Below, one piece after another: positions 24,734 to 32,284 of a stretch of 64,000 bases of DNA. The position numbers were made by a program, and so were the translations under genes. This DNA is from Arthrobacter oryzae (lineage in GTDB: Bacteria; Actinomycetota; Actinomycetes; Actinomycetales; Micrococcaceae). The notes beneath the pieces are model-generated. The model was given only the letters and a program-made list of their open reading frames with translations. It was not told the DNA's origin and made no database searches. Each line of letters begins with the position of its first letter. Position 1 is the stretch's first letter. Location: positions 267,053 through 331,052 of the forward strand of contig NZ_JAUSSM010000006.1 of NCBI RefSeq assembly GCF_030812315.1, in the 5' to 3' direction.

Positions 24734-25102
24734 GGCCAGGGCCGAGCTGCTAGCGTTCCGAGGGAAACCGGCGGAGATCCGTCGGTCCTTCCGCCCCTTG
24801 AGACGTACTACGGGACGGCATGCCGTTTTGCTTGCGCCCGGGCAGGAATCGAACCAAAAGTCCAACACACAGTCACAGACACGGCCGTCTCAATTTCCAT
24901 CGCAGAATCCGGAGTGGGCATTACTCTCGCAACTCCTCTCATGATGGGGCTGCGACCCACGGACAGCCCCACTGCCACACTTCCCGGCAACTCCTATCGA
25001 AGCATTGTCGCGATCGCGCGTGCCGCGGCGCTCGAAAAGGAAAGCGTTCGCGCTGTCAGGGATGCACTCACCCGGGCATTCACGCCACGGCGGACGTCCT
25101 AG
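24734..25102 (+). pseudogene. LysR-family regulator remnant (C-terminal effector domain)
   Basis: The frame after the TGA at 24731 reads P-R-E-T-G-G-D, then A-C-R-F-A-C-A-R-A-G-I-E-P-K-V, then I-A-E-S-G-V-G-I-T-L-A-T-P-L and Y-R-S-I-V-A-I-A-R-A-A-A-L-E-K-E-S-V-R-A-V-R-D-A-L, ending TAG. This order (G-x-x-P near a start strand, a V-x-x-G-x-G-I-x-L-x-P core, final helix) is the second half of a LysR substrate-binding domain. There is no HTH, no start codon in the first 60 codons and an in-frame stop upstream, so it is a decayed 3' fragment. Confidence 0.65.
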
Positions 25103-25196
25103 GAGCACCAGAATCGTCGCGCAGAAGCCGTGCGCCCGGCCCGCCGGCAGAGTGTCGAACCGCGCCGCCGTCGGTGCACTGCCGTAAACTCACCCA

Positions 25197-25373
25197 GTGG
25201 CAGATTCAAGCACCGGCGGCAGTGCAAACACGGTGGTGATCCCCGTCCTGGAGGGTCAGACGTGCATTGGCGAGCTGCTTCCGGACCTCAAAAACCTGCT
25301 GGGAACGACCCTGCCGGAGTGGGGTCTGCCCGACGCTGACGGGTCAGCGGATGGCCAGCTGCCTCTTTTCTGA
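25197..25373 (+). CDS. Small hypothetical protein (58 aa)
   Basis: A GTG-started frame encodes V-A-D-S-S-T-G-G-S-A, V-V-I-P-V-L-E-G-Q-T-C-I-G-E-L-L-P-D-L-K and a tail with W-G-L-P-D-A-D-G and Q-L-P-L-F. It has an actinobacterial codon bias, a single Cys and no membrane segment. No clear RBS is seen, so it may be leaderless or not a gene. No family is recognised. Confidence 0.35.
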   Translation: MADSSTGGSANTVVIPVLEGQTCIGELLPDLKNLLGTTLPEWGLPDADGSADGQLPLF

Positions 25374-25392
25374 TTGCACGGCATCACAGCTG

Positions 25393-25740
25393 TCATGGCT
25401 GTAGCGGCAGGAACAGGACCGTGTAGATCCCCAGAACGGCGAGGATGACCACGCTGGCGGCGACTGCCGCCGTCGCCCTGGTGTTCGGGGGCATGGCTTC
25501 CTGGTTGATTCCCCGGACGGCCTTGTGGAACCGGCGTTTTTGCGTGAGGTTGATGGCCAGGGCAGCGATGACGGCGCCCCCGACGAGCGTACCGACGAAC
25601 CAGCCGTGATGGGGCAGCCAGCGCAGAAAGACCGCTGCCGCGACCACCATTGCCATGGTGGTGCGGCTCCAGGCCAGGTCGGTGCGTTCCGGCTGCAGGC
25701 CGGAATCGCCGTGCCGGGCGGCATCGCGGGGGGCCGACAC
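25393..25740 (-). CDS. DUF202 membrane protein B
   Basis: The 115-residue protein has the DUF202 start L-Q-P-E-R-T-D-L-A-W-S-R-T-T, then three hydrophobic segments. DUF202 members are small inner-membrane proteins of unknown function (YidH-like). The GTG start at 25740 lies 2 bp after the stop of DUF202 protein A, so the pair is translationally coupled and probably forms a heteromer. Confidence 0.75.
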   Translation of the reverse strand: MSAPRDAARHGDSGLQPERTDLAWSRTTMAMVVAAAVFLRWLPHHGWFVGTLVGGAVIAALAINLTQKRRFHKAVRGINQEAMPPNTRATAAVAASVVILAVLGIYTVLFLPLQP

Positions 25741-25742
25741 GC

Positions 25743-26144
25743 TTAGGCCGGCCGGGCGATGACGAACACCACCATGATGGCGGCTACGAGCGCTCCGCCG
25801 ATGGCCAGGACCGGGGCGATGAGGGGGAGCGGCAGCGGGGTTTTTGACCGCATGGCACGTTCCACGTTCAACCAACGGAAGAAGGAGCCGCCGCCAATCA
25901 CAAGCGCCAGGACGAGCAGCAGCACCGCTATGGTCTTGCGCAGTTCTGGCCCCAGGAGATCGGCCATAAACGCCTCGACAGCGACGCCGCCGGCAAGCAG
26001 GGCCAGCGACGTCCGGATCCAGGCAAGGAAGGTGCGCTCGTTCGCCAGGGTGAACCGCGGATCGGGCTCGGTGCCGCCTCGCAGGATCCGTGACGTGAAC
26101 CGGTTCCTCGCGTCCGGCTCGCCGCTGTTCGAATCTTCTGCCAA
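25743..26144 (-). CDS. DUF202 (YidH-type) membrane protein A
   Basis: The protein (133 residues from the TTG at 26144) contains D-P-R-F-T-L-A-N-E-R-T-F-L-A-W-I-R-T-S-L, the YidH/DUF202 signature, and three membrane segments. The TTG start is preferred because GGAAGGA lies 5 bp upstream; an ATG at 26162 would add six residues but overlaps that ribosome site. It is followed immediately by a second DUF202 gene. Confidence 0.78.
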   Translation of the reverse strand: MAEDSNSGEPDARNRFTSRILRGGTEPDPRFTLANERTFLAWIRTSLALLAGGVAVEAFMADLLGPELRKTIAVLLLVLALVIGGGSFFRWLNVERAMRSKTPLPLPLIAPVLAIGGALVAAIMVVFVIARPA

Positions 26145-26287
26145 GGTAGTCCTTCCGTGCACGGCGTGTTTGCCGGTGCTGCCCCCTCTTGCCTACCACG
26201 TTTCCGTCTTCCGGTCAGGTGCGCCCGGATGGGCCCTGCCTTTAGGAAGCCACGGCTGAGGGTGCGCGGAATTCCGCCTACTGTTGG

Positions 26288-26890
26288 GTGGCGTTGTACG
26301 GCGTGGGCACCGGACGGAAAGTTTTGGGCATTCTGGGGCTGTGGTCCGTCGTCGTCGTCAGTGGGTTGACGATCGCGGCGACGGCAGCGGCGGAGCCGTG
26401 CCCCGCCGGCCAGGTCCCGGTCGGCGGAGGCGGGGTTTGCGTCCCGCTGACCCCTCTGATCCCTCGACCGACGACGCCGGTGCCGTCGCCTACGGTGTCG
26501 CCGGCTCCCTCGCCCACGGAAACGGCGACGCCGGCTCCCGCCCCGGGCGGCTCTGTTCCGGGCCAGCCCGACCCAGACGCCACGTCGGTGGAGGTCATGC
26601 CATCGGCGTCCGGAATCCAGGCGCCGGAAAATAGTCCAAACGATCCGGGAGCCGCCGGCACCACGGCGGTCACGCCGTCGTCCGCGTCCCCTGCCCTGCC
26701 CGCGCAGCAGGTCCCCGCACCATCAGGCGACGGCTCCTCCGCCCGCCCGGCCGCCGGGATGGCCGCACGGCAGCACGGGCCACCCGGGACGACAATGACG
26801 GTGGCCGGATACCTGCTGGCGTTCGCCGGAATCATGCTCCTGACGTCATCGGGCGTCGGAATACTGCGGCAGCGCCCCGGAGCTTCCTAG
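26288..26890 (+). CDS. Secreted Pro/Ser/Thr-rich protein with C-terminal membrane anchor (copy 1)
   Basis: The 200-residue protein has a signal peptide (about 10-35, ending in A-T-A-A-A-E), a short Cys-containing module C-P-A-G-Q-V-P-V-G-G-G-G-V-C-V, a long Pro/Ser/Thr/Ala region, and a C-terminal hydrophobic helix Y-L-L-A-F-A-G-I-M-L-L-T-S-S-G-V-G followed by R-Q-R-P-G-A. A paralogue with the same modules lies at 29068. The two Cys may pair outside the cell. The GTG at 26288 is the assumed start. Function is unknown; a cell-surface stalk or adhesin is possible. Confidence 0.6.
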   Translation: MALYGVGTGRKVLGILGLWSVVVVSGLTIAATAAAEPCPAGQVPVGGGGVCVPLTPLIPRPTTPVPSPTVSPAPSPTETATPAPAPGGSVPGQPDPDATSVEVMPSASGIQAPENSPNDPGAAGTTAVTPSSASPALPAQQVPAPSGDGSSARPAAGMAARQHGPPGTTMTVAGYLLAFAGIMLLTSSGVGILRQRPGAS

Positions 26891-26914
26891 GCCGCGCCTC
26901 CCGGGCCGCGCTTC

Positions 26915-27244
26915 CTAGGCGGCGCCCGACCAGTGCGGCGCAGCCGCGGCCCGGCGTGTCGTGGCGTGCTTGCGGTAGCCGTCAACCGGCGTCCGTCGCG
27001 CTTCGCAGGCCGCCGGGACCGGGGCCGGGACAGCAGCAGCCGGTGCCGGAACAGGGGTGCCGTCCGGGCAGAGGTCGCTAATCAGCCCCATTCCCGCGCA
27101 TTCGCGGACCGCCTCGATGCCTGCCACTGCCGCCGCTTTGTTGCTGAACGCACCCGATACGGCCAGTTCTGATCCATCCGGAGCGGTGAGCCGGAACCGG
27201 TACTGGGCCTCTGTGTCAACGAAAACTTCAAACTTGCCGGCCAT
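26915..27244 (-). CDS. DUF1508 (YegP-like) protein, copy 1
   Basis: The 109-residue protein begins M-A-G-K-F-E-V-F-V-D and includes Y-R-F-R-L-T-A-P-D-G-S-E-L-A and A-A-A-V-A-G-I-E-A-V-R-E-C-A, a single YegP repeat. A Pro/Ala-rich linker and basic tail follow. Two other DUF1508 genes (52168 and 55307) are in the window. The family's function is unknown. Confidence 0.75.
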   Translation of the reverse strand: MAGKFEVFVDTEAQYRFRLTAPDGSELAVSGAFSNKAAAVAGIEAVRECAGMGLISDLCPDGTPVPAPAAAVPAPVPAACEARRTPVDGYRKHATTRRAAAAPHWSGAA

Positions 27245-27485
27245 AACTAATCCTTCCGGTCGGCGGAACCTGTCCGCCGGCGGCTGCGCAGCAAACAGGC
27301 CGAGCGCATCTCTGCGAACATCTTCCGCTGGTCTGGTCGAACGATCAGAGTTGATCGGTTCATCAAGTGCTTAAAGTCTGTCGGGGTTCCTTGTACCCTC
27401 ACAAGACTGATCAAGTTAAGCCCAAGTAAAATGCATGCGACGGAATGCCATACCGGGATCCGTGTCATGCGCAGAGGAGCTCGTC

Positions 27486-27798
27486 ATGACCAAACTGTCA
27501 GATCGACCCAACACCGCCTTGATGGTGATCGACGTCCAGAACGGCGGGGATCGGACGCCTGATTGTGGCCGGCGCACAGACGGATGAATGCATCCGGTCC
27601 ACGATCCACGGGGCATTTGTCCGCGGCTACGACGTGACACTCGTTGGTGACGCGCACACAACGGAGGACCAAAGCGAGTGGGGCGCTCCGCCGCCGGACA
27701 AGGTCATCGCGCACACGAACCTCTACTGGAAGTATCACACTGCTCCGGGGCGGACTGCCGCGGTTGAGGCCACGAAGGATGTGACTTTCGCGGGCTGA
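27486..27798 (+). pseudogene. Isochorismatase-like cysteine hydrolase with large internal deletion
   Basis: The ATG at 27486 starts M-T-K-L-S-D-R-P-N-T-A-L-M-V-I-D-V-Q-N-G, the normal N-terminus with its catalytic Asp. The frame then shifts, and I-G-R-L-I-V-A-G-A-Q-T-D-E-C-I-R-S-T, with the catalytic Cys, follows in another frame and runs to a TGA at 27798. About 80 residues between these segments, including the catalytic Lys region, are missing. The junction is near 27550. The gene is a clear deletion remnant of a roughly 180-residue enzyme. Confidence 0.8.
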
Positions 27799-27892
27799 AC
27801 GGGGTCAATCCGGCCCCACGGACCCGGGCCACCGTTCAGATTGGCAGAATAGGAGCCGGCAAAAGGCCTCAACAGGAGGCTTCGGAACTGAG

Positions 27893-29011
27893 TTGGGTGG
27901 AGCTGTGGTGGAAGTTGACGTCGTGGTGGTCGGCGGAGGGGCGATGGGATCTGCTGCCGCATGGCAGCTTGCCAGGCGCGGCCGGTCTGTTGTCCTGCTG
28001 GAGCAGTTCGAGCAGGGGCATCACATCGGCGCTTCCCACGGTGCGACCCGCAATTTCAACATGGCATACGCGGAGGCTGACTACCTCGACCTGGTCACCG
28101 AGGCCAGGCACCTCTGGGACGAACTCGCCGGCGAATCGGGCAGGCAGCTCCTGGACCTCGTGGGACTGGTGAACCACGGCGACGCTCGCCGGCTGCGGGC
28201 CGTCCGCTCGGCGCACGCGGAGCGCGGCATCGAAAGCCACTTCATCACGGCGTCGGAGGCAGCGGACCGCTGGCAGGGAATGAACTTCCGGGGCGACGTC
28301 CTGGTGGTCCCCGGCTCGGGGCGTGTCCGGGCCGCCGACGCCCTGGTGGCGCTGCGCCAGGCTGCAGAGGCGCACGGCGCACGCTTCGAGTATTCGACGC
28401 CGGTCCGCGACATCCGCGTCGCCGGCGACGACCGTGCCGTCGTCGTGACGGACTCCACCGAGATTGCCGCGCGCCGCGTGGTGGTCACCGCCGGCGCGTG
28501 GACCAGCAAGCTTGTCGGGAACCTGGTCCGGCTTCCGGGCCTCGTGGTGACCCAGGAGCAGCCCGCGCACTTCACTCCGCTGGATGACGCGCTGGTCTGG
28601 CCCAGCTTCAACCACAACCCTGACCCGGACGATCCGCGGGACGCCTACTGGTACAGCCCGGTCTATGGAATGCTCACTCCGGGCGAGGGGATCAAGGCCG
28701 GCTGGCACGGCGTGGGGCCGGTGACAGACCCCGACGCCCGCAGCTTCACGCCTGAACCTGTCCAGCTGGACGCGCTGGCGCGGTACGTCCGTGAGTGGCT
28801 TCCGGGCGTTGATCCGGCGTCGGCTGTTCCGATCAGCTGCACGTATACCAGCACAGCCAACGAGGACTTCGTGCTGGACCGCTTTGGTCCGGTTGTGGTC
28901 GGCGCCGGCTTCTCCGGGCACGGTTTCAAGTTCACTCCGTCGGTGGGCCGGTTGCTTGCGGACCTGGCCGACGGCGGCGCCGCGCCGGCCCGTTTCACCG
29001 CCCGGCGCTAG
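27893..29011 (+). CDS. Monomeric sarcosine oxidase / N-methyl-tryptophan oxidase family flavoenzyme
   Basis: The protein (372 residues from the TTG at 27893) opens with V-V-V-V-G-G-G-A-M-G-S-A-A-A-W-Q-L-A-R-R-G, the FAD dinucleotide motif, and E-Q-F as the ribose-binding acid. I-S-C-T-Y-T-S-T-A-N-E-D-F near the C-terminus carries the Cys that binds FAD covalently in this family. GTG codons at 27905 and 27908 are alternative starts; AGGAGG lies at 27874-27879. It oxidises a secondary amine or N-methyl amino acid with O2. The exact substrate is unknown. Confidence 0.82.
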   Translation: MGGAVVEVDVVVVGGGAMGSAAAWQLARRGRSVVLLEQFEQGHHIGASHGATRNFNMAYAEADYLDLVTEARHLWDELAGESGRQLLDLVGLVNHGDARRLRAVRSAHAERGIESHFITASEAADRWQGMNFRGDVLVVPGSGRVRAADALVALRQAAEAHGARFEYSTPVRDIRVAGDDRAVVVTDSTEIAARRVVVTAGAWTSKLVGNLVRLPGLVVTQEQPAHFTPLDDALVWPSFNHNPDPDDPRDAYWYSPVYGMLTPGEGIKAGWHGVGPVTDPDARSFTPEPVQLDALARYVREWLPGVDPASAVPISCTYTSTANEDFVLDRFGPVVVGAGFSGHGFKFTPSVGRLLADLADGGAAPARFTARR

Positions 29012-29067
29012 GGCCTGGCTGTCTGTCAGCAGGCCGGAATCCGCTCCAGAGGGTAGCGTTGGATGGC

Positions 29068-29625
29068 ATGTGCAATGGTCGACTGGTTCTCTGCGTCCTC
29101 GCGGTGCTGTCCGTCGTAGCCGCCGGTCTGCTGGCTTTGGCGGTGCCCGCAAGCGCCGCGCTGTGCCCGGACAAGCAGGTTCCGGCTGCCGCCGGCGGGT
29201 TCTGCGTGAAAGGCGGCCCGCCTTCCCCGGCGCCCACGTCGTCGGCACCTTCTCCGGCTAACCCTGCCAGCCCCGGACCAGTGCCGGGTGGCGCAGGACC
29301 CGCGGAAATGCAACCCATTGACACCGGTTCCGACCCGGGAAGCGTGCCTGCCGGGGAAGCCGTGGCCGGCCAGGGATCATCGGCCCCAGCAACTTCCCCC
29401 GGTCCGGCGTCGGCCGCGGCCTTTGCCGGCCCTCCGGTACGTTCGGCATCGCCCCCGTCCCGATCAGCCCGGGCACTGACAGCGGCACCGCCGGACTCCG
29501 CCCCGGCCGGGACGGGGACCGCTGCCGTGGCGGGCTACCTAATCGCGTCCGGTGGCGGGATGCTGCTGCTCTCCTCAGGCTTCGGTTTCATGAGGATCCG
29601 CCCCGGTGCCCAGGCCCGGTCATGA
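29068..29625 (+). CDS. Secreted Pro/Ser/Thr-rich protein with C-terminal membrane anchor (copy 2)
   Basis: From the ATG at 29068 the protein has 185 residues: signal peptide (about 3-31, ending V-P-A-S-A-A), module C-P-D-K-Q-V-P-A-A-A-G-G-F-C-V, a Pro/Ser/Ala linker, and the anchor G-Y-L-I-A-S-G-G-G-M-L-L-L-S-S-G-F-G-F-M-R-I-R-P-G-A. It is a paralogue of the protein at 26288 with the same two-Cys module and the same end. Its stop overlaps the DedA gene start by 4 bp, so both are made together. Confidence 0.62.
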   Translation: MCNGRLVLCVLAVLSVVAAGLLALAVPASAALCPDKQVPAAAGGFCVKGGPPSPAPTSSAPSPANPASPGPVPGGAGPAEMQPIDTGSDPGSVPAGEAVAGQGSSAPATSPGPASAAAFAGPPVRSASPPSRSARALTAAPPDSAPAGTGTAAVAGYLIASGGGMLLLSSGFGFMRIRPGAQARS

Positions 29626-30275
29626 TGTCCGCAACTGCCGTGGACGAGCTCACTGGGATAGCCGGCTTCGCTGCGCGAGGCATCGACGCAATGGGCGAAT
29701 GGGGCGTGGGACTCTTCACGCTTGCTGAAACAATCATTCCGCCCATCCCGAGCGAGGTCATCCTGCCGCTCGCTGGGTTCCTCACCAGGCAGGGAACCAT
29801 GAGCCTGGCCCTCGTGTTTGCCACCAGCACGCTCGGCGCCTACGTTGGCGCGTTGCTGCTGTACTGGCTGGGCGCCAAGCTCGGGCTTGAACGCGCCATC
29901 AGGGGACTGTCCAGGCTTCCCCTGATGGACCGGGAGGACTTTGAAAAGGCGGCGGACTGGTTCCACCGTCACGGCAGGTCCGCGGTGTTCTTCGGCAGGT
30001 TCTTCCCGGGAGTGCGCAGCCTGATCTCCGTCCCTGCCGGTGCAGGGAAGATGAATCTGGCCACGTTCAGTATTTTCACGATCGCGGGCAGCGGGCTGTG
30101 GAACGGCCTGCTGATCGGCCTCGGCGTTCTTCTCGGAGCCCAGTACCGGCTTATTGAGGAATACTCCAGGTACCTCAATTTCGCCGTCTATGCCGCGGTT
30201 GCTGCCACCATTGCGTGGTTGTCGGTCAGGGCATACCGGCGGCAGCGGGACCGGGCGGGCCGGAACGGGCGCTAG
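29622..30275 (+). CDS. DedA-family membrane protein
   Basis: The 217-residue protein shows the DedA signature E-T-I-I-P-P-I-P-S-E-V-I-L-P-L-A-G-F, then G-A-Y-V-G-A-L-L-L-Y-W-L-G and F-F-G-R-F-F-P-G-V-R-S-L-I-S-V-P-A-G with the conserved F-x-R-x-x-P-x-x-R. DedA proteins act as phospholipid scramblase- or flippase-like transporters in the membrane. A strong terminator follows. Confidence 0.87.
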   Translation: MMSATAVDELTGIAGFAARGIDAMGEWGVGLFTLAETIIPPIPSEVILPLAGFLTRQGTMSLALVFATSTLGAYVGALLLYWLGAKLGLERAIRGLSRLPLMDREDFEKAADWFHRHGRSAVFFGRFFPGVRSLISVPAGAGKMNLATFSIFTIAGSGLWNGLLIGLGVLLGAQYRLIEEYSRYLNFAVYAAVAATIAWLSVRAYRRQRDRAGRNGR

Positions 30276-30284
30276 GCGGACGGA

Positions 30285-30323
30285 AGCGACCCGGGTTGCC
30301 CCCAATAGGCAACCCGGGTCGCT
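30285..30323. terminator. Strong hairpin terminator between convergent genes
   Basis: A perfect 16-bp stem, AGCGACCCGGGTTGCC with GGCAACCCGGGTCGCT, closes a 7-base loop. It separates the DedA gene from the convergent MFS gene and probably stops transcription from both sides. Confidence 0.85.
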
Positions 30324-30351
30324 CCTTACTGCGGGGGTATTCGCTGGACCG

Positions 30352-31719
30352 CTAGTGGGCGGCTGAACGTGCCGGCTCGCCCGCGGTGCCAGCGGCCGAT
30401 TCGCCGGCGATGATGGCGTCCACTTCAGCCTTTTCCTTGGCGCCCCAGGTTTCGCGGGTGTTCAGCACGCCGATGAGGCCGATGACACCCACCAGGACGT
30501 ACAGCGAGGCACCGCCGGCCCAGCCGAAGACGGAGGCAAGGAGTACGGCCAGGAAGGGCGCGAATCCGGAAATGGAGGCGGCGACCTGGTACCCGATGGA
30601 GGCACCGGATGTCCGGGTGTTGGTCCGGAACAGTTCCGCGAACCAGGCGCCCTGCGTGCCCGTGAACGTCGCGTGGATGACGCCGATGCCGATCACGAAC
30701 GCCAGGACGATCAGGAACGGGTTGCCGGTGTTGCTGAGCAGGAACATCGGGAAGCCGAAGGCAATGACGGCGATGGTTCCGCCGAGGTAGAGCTTGCGGC
30801 GGCCGATGCGGTCGGTGAGCGCGCCGGCGATCAGCGTGACCGGGATGGCCAGAAGGCTGGCGATCACGATGCCGGTAAGGCCGATGGCCCGGTCGTCGGG
30901 GTTGTTCTTGGTGATGTAGGACAGCAGGTACGTGGCCGTGACGTAGTACGCGCAGCTCTCCACGATCCGCAGTGAAATCACCCGCAGGATGTTCCGCCAG
31001 TCGTTCTTGATCACAGTGGTCAGCGGGTTCTTGACGATCGCGCCCATGGCCTTGGTGTGTTCGAACTCGGGGGATTCCTCAAGCTTCATCCGGACAACCA
31101 GGCCGACGACGATCAGGATGGCGCTTGCAAGGAACGGCAGCCGCCAGGCCCAGTCGGTCTGCAGGGAGGCGGAGAGGAGGAACGCGGCGTTGGCCAGGGT
31201 GATGCCCAGCGGGTTGCCCGCCTGCGGGATGGCGGCAAAGCGGCCGCGCTTCTTCCACGGTGCGTGCTCGAACGTCATCATGACGGCACCGCCCCATTCA
31301 GCACCGAAGGCGAGGCCCTGGATCATCCGGATGATGACCAGCAGGATGGGCGCGAGGATGCCGACCTGGGCATAGGTGGGGAGGCAGCCGATCAGGACGG
31401 TTGCGATTCCCATGGTCAGAAGTGCTCCGACGAGCACGGGCTTGCGGCCGTACTTGTCGCCGAGGTACCCGCCGACAGCGCCGCCGATGGGTCGCATCAG
31501 GAAGCCTACCGCCAGGGTGGCGAAGGCCAGGAGCGTTCCGACGACGGGGTCCGTGTTGGGGAAGAAGACCTTGCCGAAGTACAGGGCCGCGGCCGTACCG
31601 TATGCCACAAAGTCGTAGTTTTCCACGCATGTGCCGGCGGCCGAAGCCATGGCTGTCTTGATCTTTCCAGGTGAACCGTGGGCCGCCTGGCGCGGCCGAT
31701 CCGTGATTTCTGCCGTCAT
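30352..31719 (-). CDS. MFS transporter (metabolite:H+ symporter type)
   Basis: The 455-residue protein has 12 membrane helices and the MHS-family start G-T-C-V-E-N-Y-D-F-V-A-Y-G, then R-P-I-G-G-A-V-G-G-Y-L-G-D-K-Y-G-R-K between helices 2 and 3. It is the last gene of the LacI-rbsK-rpiB operon, so the likely cargo is a pentose or related metabolite, though MHS carriers mostly move organic acids. AAGGAG stands 6-8 bp before the ATG. Confidence 0.82.
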   Translation of the reverse strand: MTAEITDRPRQAAHGSPGKIKTAMASAAGTCVENYDFVAYGTAAALYFGKVFFPNTDPVVGTLLAFATLAVGFLMRPIGGAVGGYLGDKYGRKPVLVGALLTMGIATVLIGCLPTYAQVGILAPILLVIIRMIQGLAFGAEWGGAVMMTFEHAPWKKRGRFAAIPQAGNPLGITLANAAFLLSASLQTDWAWRLPFLASAILIVVGLVVRMKLEESPEFEHTKAMGAIVKNPLTTVIKNDWRNILRVISLRIVESCAYYVTATYLLSYITKNNPDDRAIGLTGIVIASLLAIPVTLIAGALTDRIGRRKLYLGGTIAVIAFGFPMFLLSNTGNPFLIVLAFVIGIGVIHATFTGTQGAWFAELFRTNTRTSGASIGYQVAASISGFAPFLAVLLASVFGWAGGASLYVLVGVIGLIGVLNTRETWGAKEKAEVDAIIAGESAAGTAGEPARSAAH

Positions 31720-31805
31720 GGTCTATATCTCCTTTGATATTGCTGAATAGCCTTGGTCGGTGAGCCGAAGGCAGGTTGAATGTCTTGTGTGCAACACAGG
31801 CCGTG

Positions 31806-32276
31806 TCAGACTTCGGCGGCCAGTTCCCTGGCCCCTTCGAGCTCCATTTCGCGCAGCTTCCGGACCCGCCGGATGGTGTCCTCGTCGTTGTCGAATTTGG
31901 CGCTAAGGAATGATTCGAGGACTTCCTTCGCCGTGGCCCTGCCGATCAGCCAGGCACCCATGGCTATGGTGTTCGCGTCGTCGTGTTCCACGCTCTGGTG
32001 GGCGGAGTAGACGTCATGGCCCAGGGCGCAGCGGATGCCCGGGATCTTGTTGGCAGCCATGACGGCGCCGACGCCGGTCCCGCAGACCAGCACGGCCCGC
32101 TCCGCCTCGCCGGACCTGACGAGATCGCAGGTGGCGCGGGTGATGTCCGGGAAGTCGACCGGTGCCTCGCTGGGCGCGCCGCAGTCCATGACCTCATGGC
32201 CGAGGTCTTCCAGGACGGACTGGACAAACGCCTTCAGGGGGAATCCGGCGTGATCGTTTCCGAGTGCGATTTTCAT
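31806..32276 (-). CDS. rpiB: RpiB/LacA-family sugar-phosphate isomerase
   Basis: The 156-residue protein begins M-K-I-A-L-G-N-D-H-A-G-F and has V-L-V-C-G-T-G-V-G-A-V-M-A-A-N-K-I, the RpiB active-site loop with its Cys, and later H-D-D-A-N-T-I-A-M-G-A-W. RpiB interconverts ribose-5-phosphate and ribulose-5-phosphate; allose-6-phosphate or galactose-6-phosphate isomerisation is possible in this family. It lies 8 bp downstream of the ribokinase gene, so ribose or a close relative is the likely substrate of the operon. Confidence 0.87.
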   Translation of the reverse strand: MKIALGNDHAGFPLKAFVQSVLEDLGHEVMDCGAPSEAPVDFPDITRATCDLVRSGEAERAVLVCGTGVGAVMAANKIPGIRCALGHDVYSAHQSVEHDDANTIAMGAWLIGRATAKEVLESFLSAKFDNDEDTIRRVRKLREMELEGARELAAEV

Positions 32277-32284
32277 GGGTCTCC

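Noticed and set aside
24836..24870. Minus-strand sequence resembling a tRNA T-arm (GGTTCGATTCC followed by a GC-rich tail)
   Set aside because: The T-stem bases do not pair (TTTGG against CCTGC), no D-arm, anticodon arm or acceptor partner is found, and the bases are explained by the LysR remnant frame.
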